From Lodderomyces elongisporus (Eukaryota; Ascomycota; Pichiomycetes; Serinales; Debaryomycetaceae): a stretch of 64,000 nucleotides of DNA. Location of the stretch: assembly GCF_030384665.1 (NCBI RefSeq), contig NC_083673.1:1-64000 (forward strand), written 5' to 3'. The notes under the pieces are model-generated. The model was not told the DNA's origin, did no database searches, and saw nothing but the letters and a program-made list of their open reading frames with translations. The position numbers and the translations under genes are program-made. Positions 42,801 to 52,067 of this stretch are shown here, piece by piece (positions within the stretch are counted from its first letter, which is position 1; every line of letters begins with the position of its first letter).

Positions 42801-45216
42801 TCTTGATTTCTGTTGTTTGTGGTAAAGTTTGTGTAAACAGTATAAAGTCTTTAATAACAGGGAGATTGTAATAATCACTCTTGGCAGATTCAAATTGACT
42901 TTCATCGGCCAATGATGCATCAGAGTGATTATCATCTCGGTCTCGGGGTTTCAATGGCTTGTTCAACTCATGTGCATAAAATGCTTCTGGTAGTGGTGCA
43001 AAATTTGCGCCAAAATTATTGCCATCTTGCATTTCTTCAAGTGGTTCAACTTTTTCTTTATCCCCAAGCTTTATTCCCCCCTGTTCCCCTCCTTCTTGCT
43101 CGTCTTCTTTAAAAGTATGCTTGAAAGAAGTTGGATTATCTGTAAATTCAGAGTCTGCCATATAACCAGATTGTTGATTTGAATCATGAAATCGTCGCAG
43201 GATTTTTGATGTACTTTCGGGAAATGTGGACACCAAGTGCGAGTTATATACACCCTCTGCCTTGTTTGCTTCTTGATCTTCATCTTCATCTTCCTCTTCC
43301 TTTTCCAGGTCAGCATAGTCTTCTTCTTGGGAATCAATGTAATTTGAATTGTTATGCGTAGTTTCGTTTTTTTGATCAAAGAAAAGTGGCACCGGGTACT
43401 TTACCTCAATTTCCGATGTAGATGGTTGAAAATGTTCTGAATTTTCAAATTTAACAGGTTGTTCTGGTTTTGTGGTATATTCTACTTTATTCAAAGCTTC
43501 TCCCTCGGCGTCGTTATTTCCACCTGTTGCATTGCCTGTATCATGATGGGATTGAGATTGAGTGGTGAATTTATTTGTATCGCTAGCATTTTCCTGCTCT
43601 CTGCTGGTTTCTTCGATTTCAATTTCAGATTCGCTTCTAGTGCCACTGTCTTCTTCGCCAATTTCTTCAATTTCGTCCTCGTCTTCATCAACTTCTTCAT
43701 CTACATCTTTGCCTATATTATCATCATCATCGTATTCATGTAAAGGTTGAATAGGATACTCACTCCTATACTGAAGATTCCATGCTGGCTGCTCTGAATA
43801 CCTTAATTTCAATTGCTCACCATGGTTTGCATATGGATCATGCATCAGTTGATATCTCAATTCGTCTTGTTTCCTAACCGTTTGATTAAAGTTCTGATTA
43901 AGTTTATCATAATCACCGGCTGACGGATCTTTAATCAATTCTTGGAGCTCTTGAGAAGATGCTGGTTTTGAGTCGCATCCTGTGTGCTGTTCATTTGGAC
44001 TATATTGGTATAGATTGGATTCAAAGAGGTTTGCTGATGGATTATAAAAAGAAGCAGCCTGATTGAGATTCTCGTGTTCTGTATTATGGGCTCCAATTGC
44101 ATAGCTAGCCAAATTCTGAGCAAACAAATTGGAATTATTAGGACCGAGTCCGTCATAAGGGTTGATGGCACTATTTCTTTCTTGTTCATCATCACCATCC
44201 TCTTCATCCTCTTCATCTTCTTCATCTTCTCCTTCTTCTTCATCTTCTTCATCCATTTCATCCTCTTCTTCGTCCATTTCGTCTTCTCCTTCATCTTCAT
44301 CTTCTTCGTCCATTTCATCCTCTTCTTCTTCTTCTGGCTCTTCATCCTCGTATTCATCCATGTCTAGATCGACAACTTCATCATCATCTTCGTCTTCACT
44401 TTCACATTCGTGTTCATTTTCGTCGTCATGTTGATAGCTCTTTGTATAGGTTGAGTTTACATGGTTGTAAGGTGGATTAACTTCATCGGTCTTTTCAATT
44501 TTAGACTGTACTGATTCAGGCTGGTCTTCTTCCTCGCTGTCCAGATCACTTATACTGATGATTTCAATGTCACTATCTTCGGCAGATTGATTCAGTTCCT
44601 CCTGCTTAACATTATCCAGATACTCTTCTTCTGCTACTTCCTCCTCTTGTTCGTCCTCATCACTCTCATCACTCTCATCATCCTCATATTCTACTTGCTC
44701 TTGTTCTTGTTTCTCTTTTCCTATTTCATTCAGGCCCTCGGTTTCAACTTGTTGTTGTTGTTGTAATAACCTCCCCAAATTGACTATTTCCCCTTCAAAC
44801 GTCACTTTTCTCATCTTATCTTTTTGCAATTGCGCTTTCCTTTCCATTTGGTGTTTTTCTCTCAAGGCAGTCATCTCTTGCTCCTGGTGCGAGATTAAGC
44901 TTCTATATCGATTTTGAAGTTTATTGATCCTGTTTATTACTTCATCGGCATTTGGTGTTGAAGGATTCACCCCTGAACTCATCTCTCGATGTGACTGCCT
45001 AAATATTCTAGTGTAGCTGGTATCATTTCTGCTGCTGGTGATGCTATTGTTTACTCTTCCATTGATGAATGATGACGATACTGACGCTGGTGATGTTTGG
45101 GGTACAAAACCTTTGGCAAAACTGGTGTTGCCATTCTGTTTCTTATTCAGTTGATCATTATTTGCTGTTCGACTCTGCAGCAACTTGCTATTTAAAAAAG
45201 GGTTCTTATAACTCAT
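39817..45216 (-). CDS. Giant acidic, mostly disordered nuclear-type protein, 1799 aa
   Basis: I do not recognise this gene with confidence. Residues about 88-135 are a likely coiled coil (Arg/Glu/Gln heptads). Long Glu/Asp tracts follow (most extreme around 265-345), and acidic, Ser-rich low-complexity sequence runs to about 1480. A more ordered segment (IYNAFTHVSNISQSTRDYLYH, about 1490-1540) precedes an Arg/Lys cluster (RPSRRRRRNRKH). The final 250 residues are basic and Ser/Pro-rich, with another KKRK signal near the end. The two basic clusters suggest a nuclear protein. Size and composition resemble Saccharomyces Esc1 (nuclear periphery, silencing), but no motif proves it. The long open frames on the opposite strand are shadows of GAA/GAT repeats. 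Confidence 0.85.
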   Translation of the reverse strand: MSYKNPFLNSKLLQSRTANNDQLNKKQNGNTSFAKGFVPQTSPASVSSSFINGRVNNSITSSRNDTSYTRIFRQSHREMSSGVNPSTPNADEVINRINKLQNRYRSLISHQEQEMTALREKHQMERKAQLQKDKMRKVTFEGEIVNLGRLLQQQQQVETEGLNEIGKEKQEQEQVEYEDDESDESDEDEQEEEVAEEEYLDNVKQEELNQSAEDSDIEIISISDLDSEEEDQPESVQSKIEKTDEVNPPYNHVNSTYTKSYQHDDENEHECESEDEDDDEVVDLDMDEYEDEEPEEEEEDEMDEEDEDEGEDEMDEEEDEMDEEDEEEGEDEEDEEDEEDGDDEQERNSAINPYDGLGPNNSNLFAQNLASYAIGAHNTEHENLNQAASFYNPSANLFESNLYQYSPNEQHTGCDSKPASSQELQELIKDPSAGDYDKLNQNFNQTVRKQDELRYQLMHDPYANHGEQLKLRYSEQPAWNLQYRSEYPIQPLHEYDDDDNIGKDVDEEVDEDEDEIEEIGEEDSGTRSESEIEIEETSREQENASDTNKFTTQSQSHHDTGNATGGNNDAEGEALNKVEYTTKPEQPVKFENSEHFQPSTSEIEVKYPVPLFFDQKNETTHNNSNYIDSQEEDYADLEKEEEDEDEDQEANKAEGVYNSHLVSTFPESTSKILRRFHDSNQQSGYMADSEFTDNPTSFKHTFKEDEQEGGEQGGIKLGDKEKVEPLEEMQDGNNFGANFAPLPEAFYAHELNKPLKPRDRDDNHSDASLADESQFESAKSDYYNLPVIKDFILFTQTLPQTTEIKMDESELKQNDSYSDSTSTPQSESELPPAPIFRSITPEEPVTTLKKLKEAEKKYNIKIEAVDDLERSLGISWDENDEEHKTKNETEGKQTEEKQTEGKQTLNFFEILSAHEQIVKPILEPIDSDLNIEQEMELDQDTSLMISENQSSELEDESRVEVEAIPAPELLDVEVNGYDKEDIEGDSDSFDKHDNDVIDVVDESDYDTMTLDSLASDDNQNRDADITMENEDSKVFKPETDDNETTENIESDASTNSDVTIQAFETSQNDSRSLSESIADSNKQDILKSSTPVPIDTSKVCNDDNSSIEKDNKNGIDIDIDNIDDHSMNQVYPTISEDVQKDFGNSKLNEATESEEPNLVTDIEVAETNEDAESAAEEPFNFELENSNLKVLSQSILAPVLDPLSEEENNSSSSCNSSIMSEDSHLDVVNSESKEPEQAAIQTTDESGSDDRMAIDVLNVSEDHTEPPLEMETIQRAESKDSVKPKVEGLASKEEFSNEIDNKIDNEIAVSNQTSASVDEINKNDPKVENALALPESYEQFDKATNDIVEKSFEGIASKYEANFEESELPVEHALPALICEDGLKYAEGKPGEQIESDKQISVEEDKQEEQKQEEQEQEDTNTENMEKDNDLFEEVDQEKLEPLVNDVASKGEVDFKKESKLVKPIYNAFTHVSNISQSTRDYLYHGKNYVASTYQSVGTQYASSKKLMSKMWQSIPSIELQISKETPVVEIEYKRPSRRRRRNRKHAHLLLKKALYNFEAPETQAALQIITQTHLNSDGNDEKKHLKSSDSESSSVENDTKSVKDGSEVALTKPGFEMENIELLSIKQEPKSTRLARKSLPSQSVQKTTNVVGSPSKKTPHARLSTSSGHHNQQQQQHHHRRNLYGLLASDIEPVEPIRRLRNGHVYGLDSQSPAPVSSPASPSLSHQSLRRSSSQQEEQLQVDHPASRTRSKSPLKRTLQELAGPIEQNRHKKRKASDTASPALTSANEEERGRSRER

Positions 45217-48200
45217 TTAAAAAGTAACCAATTCAAGGGTAGACAAAAACGTAGATGTAGTGACTAGCTAAATGTAGTTGCTTGGTTCTTGCAATGCAAT
45301 GAGATATTTATCAATGGTATCAATAATGAGAAAATTTAAAAAATTAAAAAAAATTAATCAAATAAATCAATAAATTTATAATAACAACAGGAATAGTAAC
45401 AATACCAATAGTGGTTGTTTTTGAAAAGCAAAAGAATTAATCATTTTGATAATTAGCCGCGTAAATGCAAAGCCAAACAAAAAAAAAAAATCGTTTGAAA
45501 ATTAGAACAAAAAAAAAGAACATCACGTGAATTACCCCATTTGTCTCAGTTCTTTATGCGACATTAATTTGAGACAATAAGTTTGAGATGTAGCCAAATT
45601 AGTATTTTGCAAAGTTGTACAAGTTCAAATATAATTCCAATCAAGAGCTCGATATGGCACATTGAAACCTGAGGCCAGAACCATATTAGTTTTTGGTATT
45701 ATTCTTTTTTTGAATAATCCATTTAAATTTTGAGTGATTGCACTTAGAGCTGTGTTCTAGTTTACATATTAGGCTTCATATAAATGATCAAACAAAAGCT
45801 TGCCTATTCTGCAACCAATTGTGTTTCAGACCTATTGTCCCATAATTCATTTTACAAAATTCATCTATCTTCTTTATAACACTGAAAATTCTTAATCAAA
45901 TATATTATAAAGAAAACAGAAACATAAAATCAGTGATCAAGGGTCCAATATCATTGCATGAAGCATCTGATCTACTGGAAAGAAAAGTAAAGCTGCAAAA
46001 GAAATAAACAAACTTAAAAAAATAATGAAAACTTAGAAAAGACTACACTTATCTAAAAGAATATCCCTGCTGCTTTATACAAGCCTCGCTACTGACATAA
46101 GAATATTATTTTATTTTTGGTTCTTCATTCCTTTTTCTGTGGTGTATTTAGACGAAACTACATTCGCTAAAGTTGTGACTCTTTGATTATCTTATTATTT
46201 TTTTCCCCAATCCTATGAAAGTTTGGAACAGAACCAATTGGTATCTCATCACCATAATTTGCATTCCACACAAATGCTTGCGATTTGAAAAAAAAAAGAA
46301 AACAATTTTTGCAGGTAATGGAGTTTATGCAATTTCAAAAAAAGAAGAAAGTTTCAAACGCAGTTTAGAATAAACAATTCTAGTGAAATTCATACATAAT
46401 TTTTTTTTTCTTTTTTGGTTTTCCAATTTCAAATTCAACGTATTGTTTGTCCGAGTTTCATGTTGTCGATCGACGTGAGTTATGAGTTATGAGTTGGGTT
46501 AGCAATATCGAATTTCACGCACGTCAAAAAGAAAGAAAGAAAGAAACAAAGGAAACTACAAATTCAATTGGTTTGTTGCGAAATTGTGGTCAATATCTTT
46601 TTTTGATAAGCTGTTTCTTGCACATTTTCGTTCGAGTAGGTTTATCTAAGGACGGTAAGAATGATAGGGAATAAAAGGAGTCTATAAAAAGAGAAAAAGG
46701 TTGCAATGCGGAAATATGCGGCTGGCTAAAAGCAGAAGATAAGCAGAAAGAAGGAGAAAGAGATAGAGAAATAGAGAGACGGGGACAGGGAACTTGTGGA
46801 TTGTGTCTAGACCCAGAACTCTTGACTAATTCGTCAACCTTTACCATCGGAAAGGGCAAAAAACGAAACACCACTACCACCAACAACAACAATAATAATA
46901 ATAGTGAAATAATACAAAGAAAACAAGGATGGTATAATCACGCCTCAGAATCTGTATCTGCACAGACCAAAAAGTAAAAAAAAAAAAGAAAAAGTATCCT
47001 GTACCTACATCCCAAAGTGAGTTAATATTAGTAACTTGTTTGTCTTCTCTAATTTCAACCTCAATTCTATTTTTAGATGAATCATCAGCAACCCTCCTCT
47101 GCTTGTTTTTTTTTACTGAATAGAAGGATGAGTATGAACTAACCTGAAACGACTAATTCAAAGGTCTCAACCCTCATAACCAACAGAAAAAAGAAAAAAA
47201 AAAGAATCGTTCTTCTTCGTTTCAAGTTTCTGTCGTCTTGTTGTTCTGTAGTTTTGTAGTTTTGTAGTTGTTTTTCCTTTTTCATTTCTGTTGTTTCGTC
47301 TTAAAATTCTTGAAAATTTGAGAATTTTCCTTCTTCTTTTGTGTCTGCCTCTGTCTGCCTCTACCTCTTTGTGTGTGTGTGTTGAGTACAAAGTCATGTG
47401 CACATTTCCGTAAAGAATTTTTTTTTTACGTACATTTGCTCTCGCCACTAACACCGCCCACCTCTACGACCTACTTGAAATTATTTAAAAGTACTGAAAA
47501 GAAAGAAACAAAACATGAAATATGGACCATGCACAAAGGCGACTTGTCCCAGACATCGTAACAAAAGGAAATTTACTGGACAAGAGAGAAAAGGAAACAA
47601 AGAAAACAAAGCAAAAGTGAAAAAGTGAAAAAGTAAAAAAGAAAAATTGTTGCCACCACATAGTTTTAAAAGAATCTGGATGACAAACAAAAGACAACAG
47701 AAGAGGAAGCAAAAGATTGAAACGTATGTTTGAGCATCACTTGGACTGCAGATTCTTAAGATTGTAATTGTCAGTATGTTCATCTTTTTTCCTCTAATAC
47801 CCTCCTCCGCCGCTTCCCCCTTTGACCATTTAGCGATTCTTGCTCTTTTTCTTTTTTTTCTAATCTCTGTCCGGATTGCTTATTCACAGTGAATTACGAA
47901 GCACCAGCCAATTAATTTTTCTTTTTTGCTCTTTTTTCTCTCTTTTTGTAAAATAAGTAAAAAAGAAGGAAAAAAAGAAAGAGAGAGGAGGGGGAGGGGA
48001 GGGGGATCGAAATCTCAGTATGATCGACAATGCATTCAATAAGATTTCTCAATAAAGTAATTGGAATCCGCCGCAAGAGTCGAATTTTTTGGGAAGGAAA
48101 AAACCAAATTGAATTTTGGAATTTCTTTTCTTTCTTTTAGTTTTGATTAATTTTGATTTATTCTTCAACATATATACAGTTATGTACCAAAACTTTTAAC

Positions 48201-50684
48201 AATTCAATTGAGAGTATACATCACATATGTGGATTGAAGGCTTGGGTTCGATATTCAAAAGAAGCAGGTGAAAAAGAAGGAGGAGGAGGAGAAACACACA
48301 TGCTATTTTACACATTAATGAAATTCTTATTCTGCAATTTAGCAATATAGAGCATGCGTCTCTACAGCCACATTCATAGACATAATAGGAAAATAAAATA
48401 GAACAAAGAAACAAAGAAACAAAGAAACAAAGAAAGAAGTGTGCGTAAGAGTGTGCACAAACGCATAGTCCAGTATGGGAATTACCGGAAGTGCTCAAGT
48501 CTCTTGCCTAAATTACGAATTCCAATACAAAAAAAGAAAAGAGAAAAACCTTCACTCAATCTCATAGTTTTCAATTGTGCCTATTATCATCGTTCTAATT
48601 CTCCTTGTCTTTGTTCTTCTATTTTCTATTTACATTGTTTCTCTATGAACAATAAAAGTTGCTCTTTTGTCCTCTCAGCACAGCCTATTGTTGTACACCT
48701 GAGTTTAAACATTACATGAAATGGTGATTATGTAATTGCTTTATTGTAATGTTTATCTTTGTTTTTTGTTTCTAATTTATTCATTTGTTCCGGTTCTTCT
48801 AAGAAACTCCATACCCTGTGCTCCATCTATAACCTTTTGGATCATATTCCATACCCATACTTTGGATAAAAACACTCCCTAATTTACCATTACATCCCAC
48901 CAAGTCCTCCTTTCTCAAAGAATTGAAGAAACAAAAACAGAGAAAACAGATCATACAAAAAAAAAACAAGTTGTAAAAATATAATTCCCCCCACCTCTCC
49001 CTGAAGGTGTCACAATAAATCCGTCTCGCCTTGCAAACACAAAAAACTTACCCATCCTCATCATCACTGTACAAGAGTTATACAAAGAAAGATAGAGGTA
49101 CATATATAACTAGAAAACGCAGTTGAATTTTTTCAAAGGGGGCTCCTACATGCGTTCTATCATCAGGCAATAAAAAAAAGAGGAGAGATATCCAAAGTTC
49201 AATTGGTACTCTCTCCCTCTCTCTTTCCCATTCTTATTACCCTTTGTTCTTGTATTTAACTTTGTAGATGGTCATTCAAAACCAAAATGAAATGTAAACA
49301 AAGACAAAGAAAGGAAGAAAAGAAAAGAGTAAGAAGTAAACAATAGCTTTTATTGCATTATACTATATCCTTTGTAGCTCTTTGTTTCTCCCCCTTCTCC
49401 CCCTTCTCCTCCTCTTCCCATTTAACAATTATAGGTCTAGCTCAATTGAACATGACTATTATTCTATATTACTTCTCCACAAAGTTTGACTTTAAGGTTG
49501 GTATATCTCTTTTCTATTCAAGATTCTTTGGTTCTTGTCTCTTAGTTCCATGCGATGGCCAGCTGTTTGTCAAGCTTTTTCTTTTCTTTTCTTTTCTGTT
49601 TTATTTTATTTTAAAATGAACCAGCACTAGCAGTCTACTCAATACTGTAGATGAAACTTTCAACTTGGGTTTGTATTCCATCTTTTATTTTGCAGAAGGA
49701 AAGAAAAAAAGAAAAAAGAAAGAAAGAAAAAATGAAAAAGAGTACAAACTTTAATTACCTGCATTCCACCTTGGCCCTAATGTGCATGATGAAATTTCAG
49801 TAATGGTTAGGAACAATTGAGCAACGAACCAATACAGAATTTATAGAGAAAGAGAGTACTACAAATACAAATACAAATGCAAATACAAAACGAAGAACAA
49901 GATTGAATGTACAAGAGGCATTTAATACCAACTACATTTGCATTTGCACACCTCACCTTATTGATAAATGTGTTTACATGTTTTTGCATGTACTCGTACT
50001 TAAATCCAGAATAGTTACAATTTTTTTTCGTTCCCAATGGCATAAAAAAGAAAGAACCAAACAAAGTATCCAAACCACCACCTCTCCTACTCTTCCTTTC
50101 CTTCTTATTCCACTTCTTCTTTCTACTTCTTCTTTCATCCTTTAGGTTATTTCAGTTCTAACCAGAAATACAAAAAGAAAAAGAAATAAAAAAAATTAAA
50201 ATAAAAAAAAACTCTTTGCAAAAAGGAAATGGTTGGAATATTCCTATTTAGTACCAATATGTACTAGTAAGTAGTATGAATCGCATACTATTTTGTAACG
50301 TAAAAGCCCATTGGCCCAGACCACTCAATATTTAAAACAGCACATCTCTCTTGTTTTGTATTCAACCGGCCGCTCCCCTTCTACCCCCTCCTCTTTAACT
50401 CCTTCCCCCGTTATAATACATAACCTGAAACTTAACAGTATAAATACCACATCCCATCCCCCTTTTTTCTCAAGAATAACTACTGATTATTATTTAGTAT
50501 CCATTGACAATTTCAATTTCAATTACAATCTACTTAACTACCACTAGTCGTCCCACCTTCATAGTTGTCTCCCATCCCACTTTTTTTTTCTCTTTGTTTT
50601 TGCTCTCCCCACCCCCTAACACAAACACACACACACTCTCACACTCACACACACACTTTCGTTCGCATAAATAATAAATAAACT
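45217..50684. other. 5.5-kb gene-free divergent region upstream of AQY1
   Basis: This lies between the starts of the 1799-residue gene and AQY1. No open frame is supported; the recorded ones are homopurine/homopyrimidine artefacts or begin at TTG. It contains a CACGTG site (about 45523-45530) near the giant gene, many A/G-rich runs, AAACAAAG repeats (about 48405-48432), and CT/CA-rich sequence with pyrimidine tracts just upstream of AQY1 (50560-50660). One GGTTCGA-like box at 48245 lacks a matching stem and is not a tRNA. Confidence 0.55.
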
Positions 50685-51512
50685 ATGACAGCTGCTGGAT
50701 CTATCGCTGAACCCACCCCAAACGAAATTGAGGCACAACGTCCCCTTTATGAACCAGAGTACGACGGAACAGTTACAAACAGTGACCTCAAGAACCACTT
50801 GATTGCTTTCTTGGGTGAATTCTTTGGTACTTTTATTTTCCTCTGGACCGCCTTTGTTATTGCCCAAATTGCAAATGAAGACCCAACTATTCCAGAACCA
50901 GGCCAAGGCTCGGACCCAATGCAACTCATTATGATTTCATTTGGTTTTGGTTTTGGTGTCATGATGGGTGTATTTATGTTTTTTAGAGTTTCCGGTGGTA
51001 ATCTCAACCCCGCAGTCACTTTGACCTTGATGCTCGCACGTGCAGTGCCTCCAGTTCGTGGTGTAGTGATGTGGATTGCACAAATGATTGCCGGTATGGC
51101 TGCTGCTGGTGCCGCTTCTGCCATGACCCCAGGTGAAATCAAATTCACCAATGGCTTGGGCGGCGGTGCTTCAAGATCAAGAGGTGTGTTTTTAGAGGCG
51201 TTTGGTACCTTTATCTTGTGCTTTACCGTGTTGATGATGGCTGTTGAGAAGTCAAGAGCTACATTTATGGCCCCATTTGTTATTGGTATCTCGTTGATGT
51301 TGGGACACTTGATTTGTGTTTACTATACTGGTGCAGGCTTGAACCCAGCCAGATCATTTGGTCCATGTATCGCTGCTAAATCATTCCCAGACTACCACTG
51401 GATCTACTGGGTCGGACCTATTTTGGGTGCAGTCTTGGCATGGGGTGTTTGGAGATTGTTGACATTCTTGGGATACAAGTACTGTAACCCAGGCCAAGAT
51501 TCTGACGAGTAA
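50685..51512 (+). CDS. AQY1: Orthodox water channel aquaporin
   Basis: This 275-residue plasma-membrane water channel has six predicted membrane helices and the two half-helix NPA motifs (108-110 in GGNLNPAVT and 220-222 in GAGLNPARS). Selectivity-filter positions include H208 (LGH), A217 (TGAG) and R223, the same His/Ala/Arg set I recall in yeast Aqy1, so water rather than glycerol transport is expected. The N-terminal 35 residues are polar and might act as a gating plug as in other yeasts. Aqy1 is tied to freeze tolerance and sporulation in Saccharomyces. The ATG is preceded by an AAT-rich leader. Codon use is strongly biased, suggesting good expression. Confidence 0.96.
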   Translation: MTAAGSIAEPTPNEIEAQRPLYEPEYDGTVTNSDLKNHLIAFLGEFFGTFIFLWTAFVIAQIANEDPTIPEPGQGSDPMQLIMISFGFGFGVMMGVFMFFRVSGGNLNPAVTLTLMLARAVPPVRGVVMWIAQMIAGMAAAGAASAMTPGEIKFTNGLGGGASRSRGVFLEAFGTFILCFTVLMMAVEKSRATFMAPFVIGISLMLGHLICVYYTGAGLNPARSFGPCIAAKSFPDYHWIYWVGPILGAVLAWGVWRLLTFLGYKYCNPGQDSDE

Positions 51513-52014
51513 AGAAGCTTTTTCCTTTTTTGAACCAAGCAACAACAACAACAAGAACTGCAACTGCAACTGCAACTGCACTTAACGCTTAATATCACAT
51601 ATCGGTGAAGGAACAAGAGGCAGAAACAGAAAATAAAAAGGGGCAACAGCACGTCAATTTCAATTTAAGCATAATTCAAAACCATGTTGAATTGAAGCAA
51701 AAGTCAGACTGGTACAATCCCCGATGCCTTTATGGCGTTTTAATATCGTATAATATATATATTTAATAATAATAATAATACTAATAATTATAATAATACT
51801 AATATTAATAATATTAATAATCATAATCTAAACAATTTTGAAGCTAACAACATTATTGTGACTTTTCAAACCTCTAAACCTCTAGAATTTGAAAACATTT
51901 TAAAAGTTTATTTTTCTTTCACAGAATTTATCTCATTTCACAATATCAATAAAGTCCTCTAACTATACACTTATAGACAAACCAAAGCTAAAACAAACAT
52001 ACTAACAAACATTT

Positions 52015-52046
<32 letters not shown>

Positions 52047-52067
52047 ACATGGCATCTCGAGGCAATC
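51513..52067. other. Intergenic region between convergent AQY1 and ATG13
   Basis: These 555 bp hold short CAA and CTGCAA repeats (51540-51580), ATA/AATA repeats (about 51750-51830) and a (TA)n run at about 52013-52038. No gene was seen. Confidence 0.55.

Noticed and set aside
43935..44434. Long Ser- or Lys/Met-rich frames opposite or within the giant acidic gene
   Set aside because: They are shadows of GAA/GAT repeats coding Glu/Asp in the real frame.
48240..48260. GGGTTCGATATTC resembling a tRNA B box
   Set aside because: No T-stem pairing, no A box at the right distance and no acceptor stem could be found.
52000..52006. TACTAAC branch-point-like heptamer between AQY1 and ATG13
   Set aside because: No matching 5' splice site or coding exons on the same strand.
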